Source: Aquamicrobium sp. (GTDB lineage: Bacteria > Pseudomonadota > Alphaproteobacteria > Rhizobiales > Rhizobiaceae). Taken from it: DNA of 64,000 nt. The stretch covers positions 2,108,001 to 2,172,000 of the forward strand of contig NZ_JAMLIE010000001.1 in the NCBI RefSeq assembly GCF_023954335.1, given 5' to 3'. Positions 51,387-60,556 of the stretch are shown here, piece after piece. Under the pieces are notes generated by a model. That model searched no databases, was not told the origin of the DNA, and saw only the letters and a program-made list of their open reading frames with translations. The translations under genes were made by a program, and so were the position numbers. Numbering within the stretch: position 1 is the first letter of the stretch; each line of letters begins with the position of its first letter.

Positions 51387-53423
51387 GTGTCCAACGACCC
51401 TCTCCTTCAGCCCTATCGGCTCAAGCACCTGACATTGCGCAACCGCATCATCGTCACGTCGCACGAGCCGGCCTATCCCGAAGACGGCATGCCCAAGGAA
51501 CGCTATCGCGCCTATACGGCGGAGCGGGCGAGGGGCGGGATCGCGCTGACGATGACGGCGGGCTCCGCCGCGGTGTCGAAGGACAGCCCGCCGGTCTTCA
51601 ACAACCTCCTCGCCTACAAGGACGAGATCGTGCCGTGGGTCCGGCAGATGACCGACGCGGTCCACGAGGCGGGCGCGGCGATCATGATCCAGCTCACCCA
51701 TCTCGGCCGCCGCACGCGCTGGGACAAGGGCGACTGGCTGCCCGTCGTCGCGCCGTCGCATCACCGCGAGGCCGCGCACCGCGCCTTTCCCAAGAAGATC
51801 GAGGATTGGGACATCGAGCGCATCGTCAAGGACTTTGCGGATGCGGCCGAGCGGATGAAGGAAGGCGGCATGGACGGTGTCGAGGTCGAGGCCTACGGCC
51901 ATTTGATCGACCAGTTCGTCTCGCCGCTGACCAACGAGCTCGACGGCCCCTATGGCGGGTCGCTCGACAACCGCATGCGCTTCTGCCTCGACGTGTTCCG
52001 GGCGATGCGCGCGCGCGTCGGCGACGACTTCATCCTCGGCGTGCGCTACACGGCCGACGAATGCCTGCCCGGCGGCACGGGGCAAGCCGAGGGCCTCGAG
52101 ATATCGAAGCGCCTGAAGGACAGCGGCCTGATCGACTATCTCAACGTCATCCGCGGGCATATCGACACCGACGCCGGGCTGACCGACGTCATCCCGATCC
52201 AGGGCATGGCCAGCGCGCCCCATCTCGACTTCGCCGGCGAGATCCGCGCCGCCACCGATTTCCCGACCTTCCACGCCGCCAAGATACAGGACGTCGCCAC
52301 GGCCCGGCACGCCATCGCCTCGGGCAAGGTCGACATGGTCGGCATGACGCGCGCCCACATGACTGACCCGCACATCGTGCGCAAGATCGTCGAGAAGCGC
52401 GAGGACGACATCCGCCCCTGCGTCGGCGCCAATTACTGCCTCGACCGCATCTATCAGGGCGGCCTGGCGTTCTGCATCCACAACGCCGCGACCGGCCGCG
52501 AGGAGACGATGCCGCATGTGACGCCGAAGGCTGATATCCGCCGCAAGGTGGTCGTCGTCGGCGCGGGCCCGGCCGGGCTGGAGGCGGCGCGCGTATCGGC
52601 CGAGCGCGGGCACGAGGTCGTCGTGTTCGAGGCCGCCGACCGCCCCGGCGGCCAGATCCGCCTCACGGCCCTCAGCGAGCGCCGCCGCGAGATGGCCGGC
52701 ATCGTCGACTGGCGCATGGACCAGTGCGGCAAGCGCGGCGTCGCCTTCCGTTTCAATACATGGGCAGAAGCCGACACGGTGCTGGCCGAAAACCCGGAAG
52801 TCGTCATCGTCGCCACCGGCGGCCTGCCGCATACCGAGGTGCTGAGCGAGGGTAACGACCTCGTCGTCTCCTCATGGGACATCATCGCCGGCGACGTGAA
52901 GCCGGGCGCGGACGTGCTGGTCTATGACGACGCCGGCGACCATGCCGCCCTGCAGGCGGCCGAGTTCATCGCCGCGACGGGCGCGAAGGTCGAGATCATG
53001 ACGCCGGACCGCGCCTTCGCGCCGGAGGTCATGGCCATGAACCTCGTGCCCTACATGCGTTCGCTCCAGAAGCGCGACGTCACCTTCACCGTCACGTGGC
53101 GGCTGGAACGGGCGCAGCGCGACGGCAACAAGCTCGTCGCCCATCTCGGCAGCGACTATGGCGGTGTCGCCCGCCGGCGCTTGGTCGACCAGATCGTCGT
53201 CAACCACGGGACGATCCCGCTCGACGATCTCTATTTCGCGCTGAAGCCGCATTCGAGCAATCTCGGCGAAGTCGACTACGACCGGATGATCGCTGGCGAG
53301 CCGCAAACCCTTGTCCGCAATCCCGAAGGGTCGTTCCGGCTGTTCCGCATCGGCGACGCGGTCGCCGCCCGCAACACCCACGCCGCCATCTATGATGGCT
53401 TGCGCATCGCCAAGGACATATGA
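51387..53423 (+). CDS. StcD/DgcA-like NADH:flavin oxidoreductase (N-demethylase family)
   Basis: A 678-residue protein of the trimethylamine/histamine dehydrogenase and 2,4-dienoyl-CoA reductase group. The N-terminal FMN TIM barrel (about 1-335) has PLLQPYRLKHLTLRNRIIVT, MIQLTHLGRR and YGGSLDNRMRFCLDVFRAM. An iron-sulfur region follows at residues 345-363, where the usual four cysteines are C345, A348, C351 and C363. The C-terminal FAD/NAD part has KVVVVGAGPAGLEAARVSAE and the final RLFRIGDAVAARNTHAAIYD. The sequence is closest in feel to rhizobial N-methylproline (stachydrine) demethylases, but substrate is not proven. GTG 51387 with CGGAG upstream is preferred to GTG 51357. Confidence 0.83.
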   Translation: MSNDPLLQPYRLKHLTLRNRIIVTSHEPAYPEDGMPKERYRAYTAERARGGIALTMTAGSAAVSKDSPPVFNNLLAYKDEIVPWVRQMTDAVHEAGAAIMIQLTHLGRRTRWDKGDWLPVVAPSHHREAAHRAFPKKIEDWDIERIVKDFADAAERMKEGGMDGVEVEAYGHLIDQFVSPLTNELDGPYGGSLDNRMRFCLDVFRAMRARVGDDFILGVRYTADECLPGGTGQAEGLEISKRLKDSGLIDYLNVIRGHIDTDAGLTDVIPIQGMASAPHLDFAGEIRAATDFPTFHAAKIQDVATARHAIASGKVDMVGMTRAHMTDPHIVRKIVEKREDDIRPCVGANYCLDRIYQGGLAFCIHNAATGREETMPHVTPKADIRRKVVVVGAGPAGLEAARVSAERGHEVVVFEAADRPGGQIRLTALSERRREMAGIVDWRMDQCGKRGVAFRFNTWAEADTVLAENPEVVIVATGGLPHTEVLSEGNDLVVSSWDIIAGDVKPGADVLVYDDAGDHAALQAAEFIAATGAKVEIMTPDRAFAPEVMAMNLVPYMRSLQKRDVTFTVTWRLERAQRDGNKLVAHLGSDYGGVARRRLVDQIVVNHGTIPLDDLYFALKPHSSNLGEVDYDRMIAGEPQTLVRNPEGSFRLFRIGDAVAARNTHAAIYDGLRIAKDI

Positions 53424-53478
53424 TCCCGAAAGCCGTGCCGCTTGCCGGCTACGCCTGCAGAGGATGGAGGGCTAAGAC

Positions 53479-53742
53479 GTGCGCTTCCAGCTTTCCCACA
53501 CCCATGCCTATCCCGGTTGCCGGGTGACGATCGCCGAGGAGAAGGTCGGGGACGAGAATCTCGTCGAGTTCAGCGACGGGGTGATCGTTCCGTGCCGGCA
53601 CAGGCGGGACGGATCGCTGATCGTCCTGACGATCGCGGCCTACAGGACCAGCCGCGGCACCGAAATCGGCGAAAAGAGCTGGATATTGCTTCCGGATGCG
53701 GCCAGGGGCGACTGGAAGATCAAGGCCCGCGCGCCGGACTGA
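53479..53742 (+). CDS. Small conserved-looking hypothetical protein
   Basis: An 87-residue soluble protein (MRFQLSHTHAYPGCRVTIAE, DGVIVPCRHRRDGSLIVLTI, RGTEIGEKSWILLPDAARGD). It is rich in beta-strand-like segments and has no membrane helix. The GTG start at 53479 has GGATGGAGGG nearby. It follows the flavoenzyme by 55 bases on the same strand. No family was recognised; codon use looks genuine. Confidence 0.6.
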   Translation: MRFQLSHTHAYPGCRVTIAEEKVGDENLVEFSDGVIVPCRHRRDGSLIVLTIAAYRTSRGTEIGEKSWILLPDAARGDWKIKARAPD

Positions 53743-53760
53743 TCAGAACGGGGAGGGGGC

Positions 53761-53834
53761 TGGAGCGGGCAGCGGGAATCGAACCCGCACCAAAAGCTTG
53801 GAAGGCTTTTGTGATACCATTTCACCATGCCCGC
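53761..53834 (-). tRNA. tRNA-Gly(TCC)
   Basis: The 74-nt minus-strand gene has acceptor GCGGGCA/TGCCCGC, discriminator T and an encoded CCA (complement of 53761-53763). The T arm is GCGGGTTCGATTCCCGC. The anticodon loop CTTCCAA in the stem AAAGC/GCTTT gives anticodon TCC. No attachment-like repeat of its end was seen nearby. Confidence 0.95.
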
Positions 53835-53899
53835 AGCACGGAAATCCCTAGTTTAGCCTGCGGCGCAGGTCAAGGGTCGGCAGCGCGCCCGGCGGCGGG

Positions 53900-54364
53900 T
53901 CAGCTCGCCATCACCTGCGGCGCGGGGATGTCGGTCAGGCCGAGGAGGTCGCGCATATGCGGCCGCGCCTTGACGAGGTCGTGGATCGAGTAGCTTTCCA
54001 GCACCTCGAAGAACGCGCCGAGCGCCTTGCGCAGCGCCTCGTTGAGCGAGCACGAATCCACCAGCGGGCAGTCGGTCGAATCCTTCTCGAAGCACTCGGC
54101 CATGGCGAAATTCTCTTCGGTCACGCGCACGACGTCGAAAAGGGTGATGTCGGCGGCGGGGCGGGCGAGGCGGACGCCGCCGTTGCGGCCGCGCACGGTC
54201 TCGACCAGCTTGTGCTCGACCAGCGGCTGGAGGATCTTGAAAAGGAACAGCTCCGACACCGAGTAGGCGGCCGCGATCTCGGGGATGCGGCTCAGTCGGC
54301 CGTCATTGGCCGCGCAATACATCAGGATGCGGATGGCGTAATTGGTCTGGCGGGTAAGCCGCAT
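53900..54364 (-). CDS. rirA: Rrf2-family iron regulator RirA
   Basis: A 154-residue Rrf2 protein matching RirA: MRLTRQTNYAIRILMYCAAN, RIPEIAAAYSVSELFLFKIL, the VETVRGRNGGVRL wing, then VRVTEENFAMAECFEKDSTD CPLVDSC. Cysteines 91, 99 and 105 fit the three ligands of the RirA [4Fe-4S] cluster. In rhizobia RirA represses iron-uptake genes when iron is sufficient by reading cluster status. Here the FecI/FecR/TonB-receptor genes 4-12 kb away are natural targets, although no perfect RirA box was seen. An Irr-box-like dyad lies 51 bp upstream. Confidence 0.9.
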   Translation of the reverse strand: MRLTRQTNYAIRILMYCAANDGRLSRIPEIAAAYSVSELFLFKILQPLVEHKLVETVRGRNGGVRLARPAADITLFDVVRVTEENFAMAECFEKDSTDCPLVDSCSLNEALRKALGAFFEVLESYSIHDLVKARPHMRDLLGLTDIPAPQVMAS

Positions 54365-54414
54365 GGCGCGAGCCTTTCGGATTCCGTGAACGTCCCTGCA
54401 ATATGGTCGATACC

Positions 54415-54430
54415 TTAGAACAATTCCAGA
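54415..54430 (-). promoter_or_regulatory. Irr-box (ICE)-like dyad upstream of rirA
   Basis: TTAGAACAATTCCAGA resembles the Irr control element pattern TTAGAA-N3-TTCTAA with two deviations in the right half. It lies 51-66 bp before the rirA start codon, in promoter range. Cross-control of rirA by iron regulators is known in rhizobia; binding here is inferred. Confidence 0.4.
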
Positions 54431-54609
54431 GAAGAATGCAAGGAAATCTGGAGTAAGAATTTCAACTTATTTGACGATGCCGCGCCCGGCGATGCGCCAT
54501 CCCGCCGCGGGCAGGCCCGCGAATGGCCTTGCATTTCATGTTGCAATGCACAATATAGCCTCTGTGTCGAGTTGCGACGACTCGGGGAGGAACCCGCGAG
54601 GAGTGCGAC

Positions 54610-55167
54610 ATGCAGAGCGTTACCAAGAATGCGGCCGTGCCCCTGAGGGGGAGGATAAGGCTGCTGAGACATTCGGAACTTCCCCAGTTCAGGGCCCATC
54701 TCCTGCGGCTCGACGCCGACAGCCGGCGCGACCGCTTCAACGGCCCGACCAGCGACACCTTCGTCGCTTCCTATGCCGAACGCTGCTTCAACGACGGAAC
54801 CATCGTCATCGGCTATGTCGATGACGGCGAGGTGCTGGGCGCGGCCGAGCTTCACGAGCGGCCCGAGGATGCCGAGCCGACCGGCGAGATCGCCTTCAGC
54901 GTCGAGCGCCACCTGCAGCGGCAGGGGCTGGGCAGCCTGCTGTTCGCCCGCCTGATCGAGAGCGCGCGCGCCTTCGGCTACGAGCGCCTGCTCGTCACCA
55001 CCCACCCGCAGAACGAGCCGATGAAGCGGCTGGCGCGCAGCTTCAAGGCGCGCCTGCGCTTCGACCAGGGCGAGACGGTGGGCCTGATCGAGCTCGAGCC
55101 CGCCGCGCCGCTGCCGGCACGCCCCGGCGCGGGCTTCCTCGCCGCGCTTGCGGCGGTGGCGGTCTAG
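54610..55167 (+). CDS. GNAT-family N-acetyltransferase
   Basis: A 185-residue GNAT protein: LLRHSELPQFRAHLLRLDAD SRRDRF at the N-terminus, IAFSVERHLQRQGLGSLLFA with the Q/RxxGxG/A acetyl-CoA loop (RQGLGS), and ERLLVTTHPQNEPMKRLARS in motif B. Its start pattern (rules on D..SR..RF) is shared by small GNATs that sit beside other enzymes in alphaproteobacteria. The substrate is unknown. An ATG with GGAGGAACCCGCGAGGAG upstream supports the start. Confidence 0.85.
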   Translation: MQSVTKNAAVPLRGRIRLLRHSELPQFRAHLLRLDADSRRDRFNGPTSDTFVASYAERCFNDGTIVIGYVDDGEVLGAAELHERPEDAEPTGEIAFSVERHLQRQGLGSLLFARLIESARAFGYERLLVTTHPQNEPMKRLARSFKARLRFDQGETVGLIELEPAAPLPARPGAGFLAALAAVAV

Positions 55168-55249
55168 AATAAGCGTTCTTTCGCGTGACGAACCCTGTTG
55201 CGATCCCCACATTGGCGGGCAGGAATCGGCGACGCTGAAAGGACAGGCG

Positions 55250-56545
55250 ATGAAAGCGGCTTTTGCGGGCGGGTCTACACCCGGCACGCCCGACGACGTC
55301 GAGCGTGAGAAGCTCGCAGCGCTGCGCCGCACCAAGGCGGTGGCGACTGCTGCGCTGGCGCTGTGCGTCGCGGTCTTCCTGACGGCTCGCGCCTTCGAGG
55401 AAAGCTGGCCGGCGCTTGCCTATGTCGCCGCCTTCGCCGAGGCCGCCGCCATCGGCGGGCTGGCCGACTGGTACGCCGTCGTCGCCCTGTTCCGCCGTCC
55501 GCTCGGCCTGCCGATCCCGCACACGGCGATCATCCCGCGCAACAAGGATCGCATCGCCGACAATCTCGGCCGCTTCATCGAGGTCAACTTCCTCGCGCCG
55601 GCCCCGGTGCGGGAAAAGCTGCGCCAGGTCGATTTCGCCCTGCTCGTCGCCGACTGGCTGGCCGATCCGCGCCGCGCCGCCGGCCTTGCCCGCTTCACTG
55701 CCAAGCTCGTGCCGCAGGCGCTCGCCGCCGCGCAAGGCTCGGGCCTGCGCGATTTCGTCGGCCAGCGCCTCGCGGCCCAGATCGGCAGGGTCGAGCTCGC
55801 GCCGCTGGCGGCGGACCTCCTCTCCGCCGTCAGCGCGGATCGCCGCCACCAGCGGCTGTTCGACGAGATCCTGAAGATCTTCGGCGGCCTGCTGCGCGAC
55901 GAGGAGACGCTTGCCGCGATCCGCGACCGCATCCGGCAGGAGCTGCCGTCGCTGGCGCGGATGTTCCAGGCCGACGCCTATCTCGTGAAGCGCCTCGCCG
56001 CCGCCGCCGGCACTCTGCTGGCCGAGGCCGAGGCCGATCCCGACCACGCGCTGCGGCGCGAGTTCGATCGCTTCGTCGAGAACTTCGTCCACGAGCTGCG
56101 CGAATCGCCGGCCTATGCGACACGGGCCGAGAAGCTGAAGCGCGACCTGCTCGCCCGGCCGGAGCTGCGCGGGCTGGCGGAGAATTTCTGGGCCGGCCTG
56201 CGCGCCTTCGCGGATCAGGATATCGCCTCCGACGATTCGCTCATCCGCCGGCACCTGGCCGACATGTTCGCCGAGGTCGGCCGTCAGCTCCGCGACGAGC
56301 CGGCGATCCGCGCCGACATGAACCACGGCTTCGTCATCGCGCTCTCGGCCTTCGTCGAGAGCCAGAAGAGCGGCGTTTCCGCCTTCATCGCCGATCAGGT
56401 CAGGAGCTGGGACATCGTCCAGCTCACCCGGCTGATCGAGCTGAATATCGGCCGCGACCTGCAATATATCCGCTTCAACGGCATGCTGATCGGCGGCCTC
56501 GCCGGCCTCGCCCTGCATGTCGGGCAGAAGCTGGTTTTCGGCTGA
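55250..56545 (+). CDS. DUF445 membrane protein (YjiN-like)
   Basis: A 431-residue DUF445 protein. It has one or two N-terminal membrane segments (TAALALCVAVFLTARAF and YVAAFAEAAAIGGLADWYAV), the family signature GGLADWYAVVALFRRPLGLP IPHTAIIPRNKDRI, a long helical periplasmic or cytosolic region, and a C-terminal membrane segment (FNGMLIGGLAGLALHVGQ). The family has no established biochemical function. ATG 55250 follows AAAGGACAGG. Confidence 0.87.
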   Translation: MKAAFAGGSTPGTPDDVEREKLAALRRTKAVATAALALCVAVFLTARAFEESWPALAYVAAFAEAAAIGGLADWYAVVALFRRPLGLPIPHTAIIPRNKDRIADNLGRFIEVNFLAPAPVREKLRQVDFALLVADWLADPRRAAGLARFTAKLVPQALAAAQGSGLRDFVGQRLAAQIGRVELAPLAADLLSAVSADRRHQRLFDEILKIFGGLLRDEETLAAIRDRIRQELPSLARMFQADAYLVKRLAAAAGTLLAEAEADPDHALRREFDRFVENFVHELRESPAYATRAEKLKRDLLARPELRGLAENFWAGLRAFADQDIASDDSLIRRHLADMFAEVGRQLRDEPAIRADMNHGFVIALSAFVESQKSGVSAFIADQVRSWDIVQLTRLIELNIGRDLQYIRFNGMLIGGLAGLALHVGQKLVFG

Positions 56546-56665
56546 ATGCGGACGCTTCCGTTCATAACTGATGTCTGAAGCATCACTTATTGCAATCATT
56601 CATTGAATATGCAGTATGAATATGGAACACTCCATGTCATGCTCTTCAGGATGGATGATTGAGCC

Positions 56666-56932
56666 GTGATAACATCGGCGCAGTTGCGGGCGGCACGGGC
56701 CTTGCTGGGCATCGACCAGCGGCGGCTGGCCGACCTGTCGGGCCTGTCGGTGCCGACCATCCAGCGCATGGAGGCCAGCGACGGCACCATCCGCGGCAAT
56801 GTCGATTCGCTGGTCAAGCTGATCGCGGCGCTCGACGCCGCCGGGCTTGAGCTGATCGGGGAGGGGGCGTCCAGCCAGTCGGGCGGGCGCGGCGTCAGGC
56901 TCAGGGAAAACGGGGCCGGCGGGAGCATGTGA
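56666..56932 (+). CDS. Small XRE-type DNA-binding protein
   Basis: An 88-residue protein whose first 60 residues are a Cro/C1-type HTH: AQLRAARALLGIDQRRLADL, SGLSVPTIQRMEASDGTIRG, then a helix (SLVKLIAALDAAGLELIGEG) and a Gly/Ser-rich tail. Start is GTG 56666. Its stop overlaps the hyfB start (TGATG), so it heads the Hyf-like operon and may regulate it. Orphan HTH proteins of this form often precede membrane-complex genes in rhizobia. Confidence 0.78.
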   Translation: MITSAQLRAARALLGIDQRRLADLSGLSVPTIQRMEASDGTIRGNVDSLVKLIAALDAAGLELIGEGASSQSGGRGVRLRENGAGGSM

Positions 56933-58941
56933 TGCAGGCGGGCGCGGCGCTGCTGGTGGTCGTGGGCGTGCTGCTGGGCATCGCGGCGCTGGCCGTCGCG
57001 CTGGCGCGCCGGCCGCAGGCTTATCAGGTCGTCTATGCCGCCTCGCTCGCCGCCTGTCTTGCCGGCTTCGCGGTCGCTCTCTCGGCGCTGTTGTCGAATA
57101 CCGCGTCGTCCGTCGTGCTGCCGCTGGGCCTGCCATGGGTCGGGGCACACTTCGCCGTCGATGCGCTCTCGGCCTTCTTCCTTGCCGTCGTCAATCTCGG
57201 CGGCGCGGCCGCCAGCCTTTACGGCCTCGGCTATGGCCGCCACGAGGAGGCGCCGCACAGGGTGCTGCCGTTCTATCCGGCCTTCCTTGCCGGCATGAAC
57301 CTCGTCGTCCTCGCCGCCGACGCCTTCACCTTCCTGTTGTCGTGGGAGTTCATGTCGCTCGCTTCGTGGGCGCTGGTGCTCGCCCATCACCGCGAGGCCG
57401 AAAACCGGCACGCCGCCACCGTCTATCTGGTGATGGCGAGCTTCGGCACCATGGCGCTGCTGCTCGCCTTCGGCCTGATGGCCGGCGCGGGCGGCGACTA
57501 TTCCTTCGCCGCGATCCGCGACGCGACACGCACGCCGCTCGCCGCCTCGCTGGCGCTGGTGCTGGCGCTGCTCGGCGCGGGGTCGAAGGCCGGCCTTGCC
57601 CCGCTGCATGTCTGGCTGCCGCTCGCCCACCCGGCCGCGCCCAGCCACGTCTCGGCGCTGATGAGCGGCGTCATGACAAAGGTCGCGGTCTACGGCTTCA
57701 TCCGCATCGTCTTCGACCTCGTCGGCGAGCCGGCCTGGTGGGCGGCGCTCGTCCTGCTCGCGCTCGGCGGCGCCAGCGCCGTTCTCGGCATCCTCCACGC
57801 GCTGATGGAGCGGGACCTGAAGCGTCTGCTCGCCTTCTCCACCATCGAGAATATCGGCATCGTCTTCGCCTGCCTCGGCCTCGCGCTCGCCTTCCGCGCC
57901 AACGCGATGGATTGGGCCGCGGCGCTGGCGCTCACCGCCGCGCTGTTCCACGTCCTCAACCACGCGCTGTTCAAGAGCCTGCTGTTCTTCGGCGCGGGCG
58001 CGGTGCTCACCGCGACGGGCACCCGCGACATGGAGCGCCTCGGCGGGCTGATCCACCGCATGCCGGCGACGGCGCTGTTCTTCCTCGTCGGCGCGCTGGC
58101 CATCTCGGCCTTGCCACCGCTCAACGGCTTCATCTCCGAGTGGCTGGCCTTCCAGGCGATCCTGCAAAGCCCGGCGCTCGACGGCTGGGGGCTGAAGATC
58201 GCGGTGCCGGCGCTCGGCGGCATGCTGGCGCTGGCCGCTGCCCTGGCGGCCGCCTGCTTCGTGCGCGCCTTCGGCGTCGCCTTCCTCGGCCGGGCGCGTT
58301 CGCCGGAGGCCGGGGAGGCGAAAGAGGTCGACCGCGTCTCGCTGGCCGCGATGGCCATGCTTGCGCTTCTCTGCCTGCTCACCGGCATCCTGCCCGGTTT
58401 CGTCATCGACGCGCTCGCGCCGGTGACGCGGCTCCTGGTCGGCGGCGCGATGCCGGTTCAGGCCGACCTGCCGTGGCTGTCCATCGTGCCGATCACCGAA
58501 GGCCGCTCGTCCTATAACGGGCTGCTGGTCTTCCTGTTCATGGCCGTTTCCGGCTTCGGCGCGGCCGCGGTCATCCACCGCTTCGCCTCGCGGCGCCTTC
58601 GCCGCGCCCCGGCGTGGGATTGCGGCTTTCCCGTGCCCGACCCGGCGACGCAATATTCGGCCGGCGGCTTCGCCCAGCCGTTCCGGCGCATCTTCGGCAC
58701 GACGCTGTTCGCCGCCCGCGACGAGGTGACGATGCCGCCGCCCGGCGACATGCGGCCGGCGCGGCTGGCGACGACGATCCATGATCCGATCTGGGAACGT
58801 GCATACGTTCCGCTCGCCGGCGCGGTCGACAGGCTGGCCGGCTGGCTGAACCGGCTGCAGTTCCTCACCATCCGCCGGTATCTCACGCTGGTCTTCCTGT
58901 TCCTCGTCGCGCTTCTTCTGGTGCTGGCGCTATGGACATGA
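56932..58941 (+). CDS. hyfB: HyfB-like proton/ion-antiporter subunit
   Basis: A 669-residue polytopic protein of the Mrp/Nuo antiporter family, HyfB type (about 16 helices). Conserved charged membrane residues are in place: Glu in LLSWEFMSLASWALVLAHHR, Lys in GAGSKAGLAPLHVWLPLAHP and MTKVAVYGFIRI, and Lys/His in ERDLKRLLAFSTIENIGIVF with LFHVLNHALFKSLLFFGAGA. The C-terminal part includes the FAQPFRRIFGTTLF segment seen in HyfB/HycC. ATG 56932 is chosen over GTG 56929. It is the first large subunit of the complex and is expected to conduct H+ or Na+. Confidence 0.88.
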   Translation: MQAGAALLVVVGVLLGIAALAVALARRPQAYQVVYAASLAACLAGFAVALSALLSNTASSVVLPLGLPWVGAHFAVDALSAFFLAVVNLGGAAASLYGLGYGRHEEAPHRVLPFYPAFLAGMNLVVLAADAFTFLLSWEFMSLASWALVLAHHREAENRHAATVYLVMASFGTMALLLAFGLMAGAGGDYSFAAIRDATRTPLAASLALVLALLGAGSKAGLAPLHVWLPLAHPAAPSHVSALMSGVMTKVAVYGFIRIVFDLVGEPAWWAALVLLALGGASAVLGILHALMERDLKRLLAFSTIENIGIVFACLGLALAFRANAMDWAAALALTAALFHVLNHALFKSLLFFGAGAVLTATGTRDMERLGGLIHRMPATALFFLVGALAISALPPLNGFISEWLAFQAILQSPALDGWGLKIAVPALGGMLALAAALAAACFVRAFGVAFLGRARSPEAGEAKEVDRVSLAAMAMLALLCLLTGILPGFVIDALAPVTRLLVGGAMPVQADLPWLSIVPITEGRSSYNGLLVFLFMAVSGFGAAAVIHRFASRRLRRAPAWDCGFPVPDPATQYSAGGFAQPFRRIFGTTLFAARDEVTMPPPGDMRPARLATTIHDPIWERAYVPLAGAVDRLAGWLNRLQFLTIRRYLTLVFLFLVALLLVLALWT

Positions 58942-59888
58942 TCCTCGACATCGCCGTTCAGGGCGCGCAGATGGCGCTGGTGCTGGCGCTCGCGCCGCTC
59001 GTCACCGGCTTCGTGCGCAAGGTCAAGGCGCGGCTGACGCGCCGGCAGGGCCCCTCGCTGATCCAGCCCTATCGCGACCTCGCGCGCCTGATGCGCAAGG
59101 ACGCGGTGGTGGCGGAAGGCGCCTCGTGGCTGTTCCGCGCCGCGCCCTACATCGTCTTCGCCGCGACATGGGTGGCCGCGGCGCTGGTGCCGACCTTCGC
59201 CGCCGGCCTCGTCTTCTCGTGGAGCGCCGACCTCATTGCCATCATCGCGCTTTTGGGCACGGCGCGCTTCTTCCTCGCCCTTGCCGGCATGGACATCGGC
59301 ACCGCCTTCGGCGGCATCGGCTCCTCGCGCGAGATGATGATCTCGTCCTTCGCCGAGCCGGCGATGATGCTGACCATGTTCGCGCTGGCGCTGGTCGCCG
59401 GCTCGACCCAGCTCGCCACCGTCTCGGCGGTGCTGGCGACGCCGGAGGTCGGCCTGCGCGTCTCGCTGGCCATGGCGCTGGTCGCGCTCGTCATCGTGGC
59501 ATTGGCCGAGAACGCCCGCATCCCGGTCGACAACCCCGCCACCCATCTCGAGCTGACCATGGTCCACGAGGCGATGGTGCTGGAATATTCCGGCCGGCAT
59601 CTCGCCATGATCGAGCTCGCCGCCATGCTGAAGCTCGTCCTTTATCTCTCGCTGATCGCCTGCGTCTTCGTGCCGTGGGGCATCGCCCCGGCCGGCGCGG
59701 GCCTCGCGGCGTTCGCGGCCGGCACCGCGCTGTGGCTCGCCAAGCTGGCGGCCGGCGGCTTCCTGCTTGCCGTCTTCGAGACCTCGATCGCCAAGATGCG
59801 GGTGTTCCGCGTCCCCGATTTCCTCGGCGTCGCGCTGATGCTCGGCCTCCTCGGCACGCTGCTCCTCTTCGTGTCGCGGAGCCTTTGA
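58932..59888 (+). CDS. hyfC: HyfC-like membrane anchor (NuoH family)
   Basis: A 318-residue protein with eight or so helices, family NuoH/HycD. Characteristic are KARLTRRQGPSLIQPYRDLA RLMRK, GSSREMMISSFAEPAMMLTM and the acidic ENARIPVDNPATHLELTMVH EAMVLEYSG loop, which in complex I faces the quinone pocket. It overlaps hyfB by ten bases. The charged loop residues are retained here, although the redox subunits encoded downstream have lost their metal ligands. Confidence 0.88.
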   Translation: MDMILDIAVQGAQMALVLALAPLVTGFVRKVKARLTRRQGPSLIQPYRDLARLMRKDAVVAEGASWLFRAAPYIVFAATWVAAALVPTFAAGLVFSWSADLIAIIALLGTARFFLALAGMDIGTAFGGIGSSREMMISSFAEPAMMLTMFALALVAGSTQLATVSAVLATPEVGLRVSLAMALVALVIVALAENARIPVDNPATHLELTMVHEAMVLEYSGRHLAMIELAAMLKLVLYLSLIACVFVPWGIAPAGAGLAAFAAGTALWLAKLAAGGFLLAVFETSIAKMRVFRVPDFLGVALMLGLLGTLLLFVSRSL

Positions 59889-59890
59889 CC

Positions 59891-60556
59891 ATGGTCGACG
59901 CGCTCGCCTTCGACATTGCGCACATGCTGGCCGGCGGGCTGGTGCTCGTCTCCTTCATGCTGCTCTACCAGGACCGGCTCCACGGCCTCGTCAACACCTA
60001 TGCCCTGCACGCGCTGGTGCTGACCGCCTCGGTCGCCTGGCAGGCGTGGGCGCAAGGCGCGCCGCATCTCTACATCACCGCGCTGGTCGCGCTCGTCTTC
60101 AAGGCGCTCGTCATCCCGCTCGCGCTCCACCGCATCATCCGCCGGCTCGGCATCCATCGCGACATCGAGAACGCGGTCGGCACCGGCCTGACCATGCTGA
60201 CCGGCATGGGGCTGGTGGCGCTGTCCATGGTCGTCATGCTGCGCGTCACCACGGACGCCGACCCGCTGGCGCGCGAGGACCTCGCCATGGCGCTCGCCGT
60301 CGTCCTGCTCGGCCTTTTGATGATGGTGACGCGGCGCAACGCCATCGGCCAGGTGGTCGGCTTCATGTCACTGGAGAACGGCCTGGTCCTCGCCGCCGCC
60401 GGCGCGCGCGGCATGCCGCTGGTGGTCGAGATTTCCGTCGCCTTTTCCGTGCTCGTCGCCTTCATCGTCATCGGCATCGTCCTGTTCCGCATCCGCGAGC
60501 GGTTCGACACCGTCGATGTCGGCGCGCTCGACGATTTTCGCGGAGAGCGGCGATGA
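59891..60556 (+). CDS. hyfE: HyfE-like membrane subunit (NuoK family)
   Basis: A 221-residue protein with about seven helices, HyfE type. The C-terminal part matches NuoK-like proteins (MVTRRNAIGQVVGFMSLENG, LVLAAAGARGMPLVVEISVA), including the conserved Glu residues in the membrane. ATG 59891 follows the hyfC stop by two bases, and its end overlaps hyfF by ATGA. It supports ion transfer in the membrane arm. Confidence 0.86.
   Translation: MVDALAFDIAHMLAGGLVLVSFMLLYQDRLHGLVNTYALHALVLTASVAWQAWAQGAPHLYITALVALVFKALVIPLALHRIIRRLGIHRDIENAVGTGLTMLTGMGLVALSMVVMLRVTTDADPLAREDLAMALAVVLLGLLMMVTRRNAIGQVVGFMSLENGLVLAAAGARGMPLVVEISVAFSVLVAFIVIGIVLFRIRERFDTVDVGALDDFRGERR

Noticed and set aside
56596..58782. 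A 728-codon minus-strand frame antisense to hyfB
   Set aside because: Composition is Arg/Gln/Glu/Gly-rich with no family pattern. It is a GC-driven shadow of the clear plus-strand antiporter gene.
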